A stretch of DNA of 64,000 nt from an uncultured Methylococcaceae bacterium (GTDB lineage Bacteria; Pseudomonadota; Gammaproteobacteria; Methylococcales; Methylomonadaceae): NCBI GenBank assembly GCA_903945375.1, contig CAJAVP010000016.1, positions 1 through 64,000 on the forward strand, read 5' to 3'. A model generated the notes under the pieces. The model saw nothing but the letters and a program-made list of their open reading frames with translations, ran no database searches and was not told where the DNA came from. A program made the translations under genes and the position numbers. Of this stretch, positions 57,713 to 64,000 are shown piece by piece (position 1 is the stretch's first letter; the number at the start of each line of letters is the position of its first letter).

Positions 57713-58669
57713 GTGGCTACGTTAAACCTTCTCGCGGTTTTTTTTACCGCCATTTTTTTATCGATGCCACTGTTTGCAGCGCCCTATGCCTGTATCAGTA
57801 ACCAACTAAACGACACGGTTTCGGTTATTGACACAGGCAGTCGCCGTGTTGTCCACACGGTTCAGGTGAGCGGCAAACCAGCCGGCATTGCCATTCGTAC
57901 TGACGGCAAGATGTGCTATATCAGCACCCCTGAAGCACACGGCTTTGCGGTTTTAGATACCCAACAGGCCAAAATCACCCAAACAGTTAAAGTCAGTGAT
58001 GGGGCATTAGGCATTGCGCTTAGTCCTGACAATCGACTGATTTTTGTCGCCGACTGGTATAACAACACCGTCGCAGTGCTCAACAGCCAATCTTTTGAAT
58101 TACTCAACACCATTGCGGTCGGACAATCTCCGTCAGGCCTAGCGATTAGTCCCGATAATCATTGGCTATACGTGGCTAACCGACTGGATAATTCCGTTTC
58201 CAAAATAAATTTGCGTGACTTTACGGTGAGCAAAACCACCACCGTTGGCGAGCATCCGTTTGGTATCACCCTCGATAGCACCGGTACGCGCTTATATGTC
58301 GCTAATGTAAAAAGTGATGATGTCACTGTATTAACAACTAGCACGATGCAAACACTGGCGACCGTTAAAGTGAATATGCTGCCTTATGCCAGTGCATTGG
58401 CTTTAAACGACAGTCGATTATTTGTTACCAATCAAGATGATAGCTCCGTATCCGTAATCGATACCGTCAGCTTAAAAGAATTTGCGCTAATTCCCGTCGG
58501 TGACAAACCCGAAGGTATTAGCACTCACCCTGATGACCGTCACGTCTATGTCGCTAATTGGTTTGATAATAATGTTTCTGTCATTGATGCCAAAACATTA
58601 CGCGTTATTGACACGATTAAAACCGGCGAAGGCAGTCGTGCATTTGGTCAATTTATAGCCACACATTAA
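57713..58669 (+). CDS. YVTN-type beta-propeller protein
   Basis: A 318-residue exported protein starting at GTG, with AAGG upstream. Seven-fold YVTN/NHL-like blades are visible: SVIDTGSRRVVHTVQVSGKP, LFVTNQDDSSVSVIDTVS and VYVANWFDNNVSVIDAKTL. Such propellers occur next to PQQ enzymes in methylotrophs, but their role is not known. It begins eight bases after the MxaD-like gene's stop and is clearly in its operon. Confidence 0.82.
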   Translation: MATLNLLAVFFTAIFLSMPLFAAPYACISNQLNDTVSVIDTGSRRVVHTVQVSGKPAGIAIRTDGKMCYISTPEAHGFAVLDTQQAKITQTVKVSDGALGIALSPDNRLIFVADWYNNTVAVLNSQSFELLNTIAVGQSPSGLAISPDNHWLYVANRLDNSVSKINLRDFTVSKTTTVGEHPFGITLDSTGTRLYVANVKSDDVTVLTTSTMQTLATVKVNMLPYASALALNDSRLFVTNQDDSSVSVIDTVSLKEFALIPVGDKPEGISTHPDDRHVYVANWFDNNVSVIDAKTLRVIDTIKTGEGSRAFGQFIATH

Positions 58670-58688
58670 TTAAACAAAGGTAAGCAAC

Positions 58689-58970
58689 ATGGCAGAAACA
58701 GTCGATGAATTAACCGTCACTTATGAAGATGGCGGTATTGAAACCGTTAAGCAATTAGATAAAAAAGTGCTAACTAAAGGCGCATGGGCAACCGTCATGT
58801 ACCGTTATCAAGACTGGAATCGCGCCAAAGAAGAATACGGCCCAGACAAATACACCATCCGACGTTACCAAAAACGTAATGGCGAATACCAACAAAAATC
58901 GAAGTTTAATATTTCCAGCAAAGACCAAGCAAAAAGCATTATCGCCGCATTGCAAGAATGGGTGGATTAA
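58689..58970 (+). CDS. Small charged cytoplasmic protein of unknown function
   Basis: Unrecognised as a named family. The 93-residue protein is rich in Glu and Lys, with no signal peptide, and has a central WATVMYRYQDWNRAKEEYGPDKYTIRRYQK motif and a helical C-terminus (SKDQAKSIIAALQEW). AAAGGTAAGCAAC before the ATG gives a good ribosome-binding site. It follows the propeller gene by 19 bp and completes the three-gene unit. Confidence 0.75.
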   Translation: MAETVDELTVTYEDGGIETVKQLDKKVLTKGAWATVMYRYQDWNRAKEEYGPDKYTIRRYQKRNGEYQQKSKFNISSKDQAKSIIAALQEWVD

Positions 58971-59040
58971 TCAAAGGCAGGTGCTTTATGCCGCCGAATA
59001 GTCCTTACGCGTTGTTTTTCGCTCAGAGCTGATTTTAGGC

Positions 59041-59067
59041 GCATTCCCAAGCCCAGCTTGGGAATGC
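59041..59067. repeat. REP-like perfect palindrome
   Basis: GCATTCCCAAGC-CCA-GCTTGGGAATGC, 12-bp arms and a three-base loop. A related but weaker form occurs at 59275 and a degraded one (CTCATTCCCA...AGGAATGAG) at 48121, in the narG-narK gap. Confidence 0.75.
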
Positions 59068-59220
59068 GGTAAGTGAGGCTCTAGCTTCGCGTGTCGGGAA
59101 GTTAGAGCAGCTCTCATTGTTATACACAAATCGCTATTGCGCTCTACTTGCTTAAATCTGTTTATAACACCATCTACGACTCCGGCACTCGCTAGAGCGC
59201 GATAGCGAATCCATGCCGGA

Positions 59221-59268
59221 ATGACGATTTAACGGCAGTAATTTTTTAAGAGGGGTTTGAATAATTAC
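59221..59268 (+). repeat. Right end of a MITE-like element
   Basis: About 48 bp (ATGACGATTTAA...GAATAATTAC) match the right half of the element at 31922-31968 at most positions. The left boundary is unclear; GTAAGTGAGGCTC at about 59069 is a possible left end. Confidence 0.55.
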
Positions 59269-59386
59269 GAGCAACCCAAGATGGAGCTTGGGAACGAGTT
59301 AAAATTTGTTTAGGAAAATCATACTGTTAGGCCATAATGGACACCACTGAATGCTTACCTTTAGCAACTAACACAATGCTATAAAA

Positions 59387-60586
59387 ATGACCACAAAGAT
59401 ACTAGCACCAGAACAAATTCTCTGTCTAAAAAGTCAGCAATTCAGTGATACCGAACCGGGTACCTTGCTAAAGGATTTTTCTAGCCTGCTCGATTTTATC
59501 GGTTCTACTGGGATTCCGGTTTCAAAGGAAAATCATTTATTGGCTATCAAGCTGCTTCCGCAACTGAATCAATTAATGTCTAACCCATTAGATGTAAAAT
59601 TGAAACGCCCCCCTGCAAAAATCTTTTCCTCACATCAATGGCCTGTATTTATTGCTGAGGGCTTCTGGTTTATCAGAAATCGTTATCGAAAAGAAAGAAG
59701 CCAAGTTAATACTGGATGAGCAGGTATTGGCCGATTGGCATTCGATGAACTCAACAGAACGCTATTTTGCATTACTTCAGGCGTGGTGGTATCGAGGAAG
59801 TCCTGAAATTATAGGAGAGCGCGAAATGGATTTCTATTTTTCTGAATGCTTGATTTTTTCTAAACGTATTATGCGGTCACCCAAACCGTATAAGTAAACT
59901 CAACGTTTCTTATTTCCGGTACACACTGGGACTTCATAATCTTGCCCTAATGGAACTGTTTGGGTTTGTTAGGATAGAATGCCGCTTTAAGTAGAGAAAA
60001 CTGGCCTATCGTTAATGTTGAGCCCACCGCGTTGGGACATGCCTTATTTAGCTATCATGAGAAAATTGATAACGACCCTTCATGCGATGATGAAACTGAT
60101 TGCTGGAGTTACGAGTTAAAAACACATCTTCCTACATGGGAAAAAGATTTAACTCAGCCAGTAATAAAAGAAATGCAAGACAGTGTTTTTGTTTTTAAAG
60201 TCACTCTCGCCTCAGCCTACCGTAAAATAGCTGTTCCAGGAACTACCGATCTTGATGAGTTGGCAGGCAGTATTTTAAGTGCTTTCGAATTCGATAACGA
60301 TCATTTGTACGAATTCATCTATATAAACCGTAATCGAATAACCGAACGCGTTAAACATCCTTATATGCAGAGCAGTGAATTATGTACCGATGAATGTGTT
60401 GGCGGCGAATTACCATTGCACAAAGGTATGGCACTTACCTTTCATTTCGATTTTGGTGATGACTGGCGATTTCAATTGGTTGTAGAGTCGATTTCAAGCG
60501 AAAATTTTAGCTACTCAGAACCCACTGTTATCGAACGGCACGGTGAACCGGTAAAACAGTATCGGGACTGGGATGAGGAAAATTGA
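59387..60586 (+). pseudogene. Broken plasmid pRiA4b ORF-3-like gene
   Basis: One gene is split over several frames. The first frame runs to KRPPAKIF; a one-base shift in a T-run near 59626-59632 continues as PHINGLYLLLRASGLSEIV through WYRGSPEIIGE. A second shift near 59885-59900 gives SYFRYTLGLHNLALMELFGF; a third near 59970-59990 gives ENWPIVNVEPTALGHALFSYHE, running to the stop at 60586. The last frame holds the pRiA4b ORF-3 domain (FDFGDDWRFQLVVE). With three shifts it cannot make the full protein. The family has been found in plasmids and transposons. Confidence 0.75.
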
Positions 60587-60625
60587 TACGCTTAATTGAC
60601 ATCAAGTCTGTCAAATCAGGCGACT

Positions 60626-60736
60626 AACTTAAGACGGGACACCAGTAAAATCAACTTCTGAAGTGATTCTTAGAGATATCAGCTTTCTGGATATTATCAC
60701 TATTCAAAAGCTCTCTAAACTGTCCCGTCTTAAGTT
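60626..60736. mobile_element. 111-bp MITE-like element with perfect 16-bp inverted ends
   Basis: AACTTAAGACGGGACA (60626-60641) and its exact complement TGTCCCGTCTTAAGTT (60721-60736) flank 79 AT-rich, non-coding bases. No target duplication is obvious. TGTCCCGCTTTAGATAACG at about 60798 resembles a degenerate third end. Confidence 0.6.
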
Positions 60737-60869
60737 GGTAGCCCATGTCATTGACTTACAGGCAGGGCCTTCACGCCTTAATTTACGTTGCTGACTCTGT
60801 CCCGCTTTAGATAACGTTAGTAACTCTAACTCGCGTTGCATGTAATACATCAGACGATGTTTACACCAT

Positions 60870-62999
60870 TTACCAACTACTTTCTCTGACTAAGAGTGCG
60901 ACTAAGGCGCGAAATAAACGCTTAAGTAAACTTTCGGGTGGCGTTTCGACACTAACTCTACCACGAATACTAAGCGTCTTATTAGGTAAAGGAGCTTTTG
61001 TCTGAAGTAAAACGCGGTAGACTGCTTGCTCTGGGATTAAATGGTGCTGCTCATCTTCACGCGCGGCAATTTCACCGCCATAAACGGATGCCAATTCGGC
61101 TCGGCTTAATTGCCGTGTGCCGGTTTGATCTATCGTGATGATTTGCACGGGAGTTGTTGCAACATCACCGCCTTCAGGATAAAAACGTCCCTTAGCACCG
61201 AGTTGCATTAACCCTAAATCGGCTTCTTCTACGAAAGCTACCACCGTCGAATTAGGGGCTTCAACAACACCTAATGCCTCGCCCTTTGCCAACCATTCGC
61301 CAACTTGTAAGACATCCGATAAATCTCGAACATAGCCGTCGAATGTTGCATTTAAACTAAGTTTTTTCTGGCGCTCTTGCAAACCTTGTAATTCTGCTAC
61401 GGCAGATTGTAGGGCTTCCATATCCATAGGATTGTGCCACGCTAGATCGAGATTGACACTTTGCGAGGATAATTGCTGAGTAATTTCCGCCAATTTTCGT
61501 TCTGCTGTTGCCAAACTAAAATCTAAATCAGGCGAGTTTAGTTGTACTAATAATTGACCAGTTTGTACTTTTTCACCTTCCTGAACTAAAACCTGCTGCA
61601 CTTGTGCAGGCTCAGCGCTGTATAAGGTAAATTCCGCTTCAGTATGCAATAAACCTGACAGTAAAACCTGAGAACGCCACGGGATAAAGAGCAAAATCAG
61701 CGCAGTCATTGGCACGAGCCAAATCCATCGAGGACGTAAACTTTGCGAGGCTGAGGCGACGATTTTTCGCCAACTTAAAATTTCTTTGATTATCGGTAAC
61801 ACAACAAACCAACCCATTTCTACCGCAAATAAAAAAACACCCAATGCCTTAAAGAAGAAATGGTAGACCATCCACGCAATACCGGTGAATAAAATCAGCC
61901 GATAAAGCCAAGTGCCATAGGCGTAGCCCATCAAAAATCGCTGTTGGTGCTTAGTCCATTGCTCCGGTGGTGGTAATTCGCAAGCAAACAGCACTTCACG
62001 TAAACGCCAACGCGCTAAAGCAAAGGCACGTTCTTGTAAATTAGCCACATCTAACCAATCGGATAGCAAATAATAGCCATCAAAGCGCATAAACGGATTG
62101 AAATTAATACTTAAGGTCAGTAGCCAAACGCTACTTGCCAACAAATAGACCCCTGTCCGCAAAGCACCATCGGGCAATATGGCCCAAAACAAGGTAGCAA
62201 CAACCGCTAACGATAATTCTGCGGCGACACCAGCGGCATCAATCATTAAACGCTGATGGCGATTAGGCAAGCGCCACGCATCGGTCACATCTGTCCATAA
62301 CATCGGAAAGCCCAACATAAAGGCAACCCCCATTGAAGGAACACGACAACCGAAGTAACTGGCAGTAAAAGCATGACCTAACTCATGAACAACTTTTGAG
62401 AGCGATAACATAGCCGCTGTCGCCAACATGCCTTCTGGACTGAAAACATACATAAAGCTATGGCTAAAAATTGACCATTGTTCAGCAACCAAATAAATCG
62501 CGATTAACGCAGCGAACACCAATACAGCGACAAACGGCATCGAAAACATCCATCGAACCCATTTTAAATTTTGTTTTAAAAAACGGTTCGGACGGATTAA
62601 AGGAATGCGTAAGAATAAATAATTGTGTAGTAGCCATGTCCAAAATGGCGGTTTAGTCGCTTGCTGTTTTTTGGCCAGTAATGCGCTGGCTTCCACACCC
62701 TGCGCCTTAGTCAATTGATGATTAACCAAAAAACCAAGCACTTGCACGACTTCCTCAGCTTGCACCGTAATCGGCGTATCTTGACTGATTGACTGAGCAA
62801 TCGCCGCCGCCTCCGCTAAACCCCAGCGTTGCAAACATTCAAACTCCAGCCAACCCAATCGAAAATAACGATGAACGCAAGGATCATACAGTGTCCAAGT
62901 CGGCGTTCCATCCGCCGAGCGTGGCCCTGGATAAAGACTTAAATCTTCTCGCAGTATAGGCCAAACCGTTGGCTTATTCGGTAGTTCGCTGCTTACCAT
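60870..62999 (-). CDS. M50-type membrane protease-HlyD fusion with PqqD-like N-terminus
   Basis: From the ATG at 62999 the protein has 709 residues. The first 90 (TWTLYDPCVHRYFRLGWLEFECLQRW...) resemble the PqqD/RRE winged-helix fold. Then come membrane segments and the site-2-protease motif HELGH near residue 205, with the second metal-ligand region NFNPFMRFDGYYLLSDWLD. The C-terminal 230 residues form a HlyD-like adaptor with a coiled coil (LATAERKLAEITQQLSS). Its start overlaps the stop of the upstream HlyD gene. The HlyD and M50 calls are firm; RiPP handling is inferred. Confidence 0.8.
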   Translation of the reverse strand: MVSSELPNKPTVWPILREDLSLYPGPRSADGTPTWTLYDPCVHRYFRLGWLEFECLQRWGLAEAAAIAQSISQDTPITVQAEEVVQVLGFLVNHQLTKAQGVEASALLAKKQQATKPPFWTWLLHNYLFLRIPLIRPNRFLKQNLKWVRWMFSMPFVAVLVFAALIAIYLVAEQWSIFSHSFMYVFSPEGMLATAAMLSLSKVVHELGHAFTASYFGCRVPSMGVAFMLGFPMLWTDVTDAWRLPNRHQRLMIDAAGVAAELSLAVVATLFWAILPDGALRTGVYLLASSVWLLTLSINFNPFMRFDGYYLLSDWLDVANLQERAFALARWRLREVLFACELPPPEQWTKHQQRFLMGYAYGTWLYRLILFTGIAWMVYHFFFKALGVFLFAVEMGWFVVLPIIKEILSWRKIVASASQSLRPRWIWLVPMTALILLFIPWRSQVLLSGLLHTEAEFTLYSAEPAQVQQVLVQEGEKVQTGQLLVQLNSPDLDFSLATAERKLAEITQQLSSQSVNLDLAWHNPMDMEALQSAVAELQGLQERQKKLSLNATFDGYVRDLSDVLQVGEWLAKGEALGVVEAPNSTVVAFVEEADLGLMQLGAKGRFYPEGGDVATTPVQIITIDQTGTRQLSRAELASVYGGEIAAREDEQHHLIPEQAVYRVLLQTKAPLPNKTLSIRGRVSVETPPESLLKRLFRALVALLVRESSW

Positions 63000-64000
63000 G
63001 CCAACCAAGTACGCACAGTACGGATAGGTTTTCTAAGCAACCATAGCAGCAACGGACGGTGAGAGCCGTACAATTTAGCCACACCGCGATATCCCAAGCG
63101 GGGCAGTTTTTCGCTATCGGTAAACTGGGCTTTTAAACGATAAGCCATAACATTCGCTGGCGTTGGGCTTGCTCGATAACTAAAGTAACTTAAGGCCGCA
63201 GGCATCGGATGATGGGGTTCCACATTGGGAAAAAATAGTACCTCACTGCCCTCCTCCAAATAAATCAAATCCTCCATTGGCAAACGCACTTCCAATTCCA
63301 CGGTTTGCGGATTAGCGACCGCCAATATTTTTTCACCCTGTGTCACAGGATGCCCCAACCAATCATTGGGATCATCAAATACCGCCACACCCGCTTTGCT
63401 CGCCGTCACTTCACAACGCTTGAGTAAGGTTTGCAAATACTCGGCCTCCGCCACTTGCTGATCCCATTTACTTTTTAACGTTGCCAGTTTTGCTTTAGCA
63501 GCCGGATCTAACATCGCTTGTTGAGTGGTTTGCAAATATTCAGTTTTAGCAATGTCTAAGGTTTCTTGTGCCACATTCAATCGACTACGCAACTGGGTCA
63601 TATCGAGAGCAAACAGTTTTTGCCCAATACTCACCGATTCATTAGGTTGAATATAAAACGTTTCAATCACGCCATCCAGCGGCGCACGAACTAAATGTGG
63701 ATGATGCGGAATAACTTCAGCATCTGCCAAGACCGATTGACGCACTGGCAACACCAAAACAAGCACCACAAGAGCGGCAATATATCGTTGTAACCGTTTG
63801 CCTTTAAGGGGTAAATGCCAAGTCCGTTGCGGCACATTGGCCGTCGATAAGGCTAAAGCATGACCATAAGCACTGCATAAATAAGTCAAAATATGCAACT
63901 CTGCTTCAAACCAGACGGATTCTCTAAAGAGTAATAACACAAACGATGAACCCGACGGCGATGGTAATGGCAACCATAAGCCATGTTCAGGCAACCATTC
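62993..64000 (-). CDS. HlyD-family adaptor, N-terminus outside the window
   Basis: The frame is open to the right edge, so the start is missing. A membrane segment (YIAALVVLVLVLPVRQSVLA) precedes a barrel and lipoyl half (VRAPLDGVIETFYIQPNESVSIGQKLFALD), a coiled coil and the second half. It pairs with the M50-HlyD protein downstream through a seven-base overlap. The segment before the membrane anchor (EWLPEHGLWLPLP...SAYGHALALS) is not recognised. Its transport partner is not in the window. Confidence 0.8.
   Translation of the reverse strand, partial: EWLPEHGLWLPLPSPSGSSFVLLLFRESVWFEAELHILTYLCSAYGHALALSTANVPQRTWHLPLKGKRLQRYIAALVVLVLVLPVRQSVLADAEVIPHHPHLVRAPLDGVIETFYIQPNESVSIGQKLFALDMTQLRSRLNVAQETLDIAKTEYLQTTQQAMLDPAAKAKLATLKSKWDQQVAEAEYLQTLLKRCEVTASKAGVAVFDDPNDWLGHPVTQGEKILAVANPQTVELEVRLPMEDLIYLEEGSEVLFFPNVEPHHPMPAALSYFSYRASPTPANVMAYRLKAQFTDSEKLPRLGYRGVAKLYGSHRPLLLWLLRKPIRTVRTWLAW

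Larger units (their letters stand above)
58971..59386. other. Gene-free region of palindromes and an element remnant
   Basis: No coding frame is convincing. It holds the perfect hairpin at 59041-59067, a stem-loop-rich stretch at about 59185-59225 (CCGGCA...TGCCGG enclosing CGCTA/TAGCG), the element end at 59221-59268, and a weaker CCCAAG/CTTGGG hairpin at 59275-59292. Confidence 0.6.

Overview
The window reads as chromosomal DNA of a methane- or methanol-oxidising gammaproteobacterium, most likely a member of Methylococcales. Direct support: a lanthanide-type methanol dehydrogenase (XoxF, 19470-21323), a methenyl-tetrahydrofolate cyclohydrolase (15670-16299) and an MxaD-like protein with a beta-propeller partner (57142-58669), set among gammaproteobacterial housekeeping genes (lon-hupB-ppiD, lpxH, ubiC, recG). 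No particulate methane monooxygenase gene is present, so the methanotroph assignment is an inference.

Layout. 1-2364: the end of a restriction-modification enzyme. 2635-3438: a copper protein-cytochrome c fusion. 3501-6809: a compact operon of the tellurium-resistance-associated (Ter) biosynthetic type (HAD phosphatase, phosphoribosyltransferase-Pelota, CitE-like lyase, TerB). 6879-8635: a coiled-coil nuclease-like protein and a di-haem peroxidase. 8971-17745: translation genes (six tRNAs, gltX, serS, cysS), a transporter/kinase pair, a wrecked integrase beside the His-Arg-Pro tRNAs, and fchA. 17878-26390: ppiA, lpxH, xoxF, an orphan membrane-fusion protein, ppk2, a nuclease-like protein and a TetR-controlled beta-propeller/DUF4242 pair. 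26627-31837: lon, hupB, two tRNAs and ppiD. 32022-38784: ubiC, recG, ridA, a VOC protein, bcp, mtaB and an SpmA-SpmB fusion.

38893-51804 is the respiratory block. narK (a double-domain fusion), narG, narH, narJ, narI, an unknown small membrane protein, norC and norB all lie on the minus strand with short gaps or overlaps. A divergent Rrf2 regulator resembling NsrR sits beside narK. Together they would import nitrate, reduce it to nitrite and detoxify or respire NO to N2O. No nitrite reductase gene is visible, so the pathway is incomplete here. A 23-bp near-palindrome upstream of the regulator resembles an NsrR box and suggests autoregulation by NO.

51821-56877 is a DevBCA/TolC-like export operon ending in mtgA. 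57142-58970 holds the MxaD-like, beta-propeller and small acidic protein set. 58971-60869 is a scar region of palindromes, a MITE-like element and a multiply frameshifted gene. 60870 to the right edge holds two adaptor proteins, one an M50 protease-HlyD fusion; the second runs off the window. Several families of short inverted-repeat elements are scattered between genes. Novelty candidates are the reduced Ter operon, the PqqD-like/M50/HlyD protein with its partner, the unknown membrane protein inside the nar-nor operon, the 57-59 kb methylotrophy-like trio, and the dispersed repeats. No wholly new system could be demonstrated from sequence alone.
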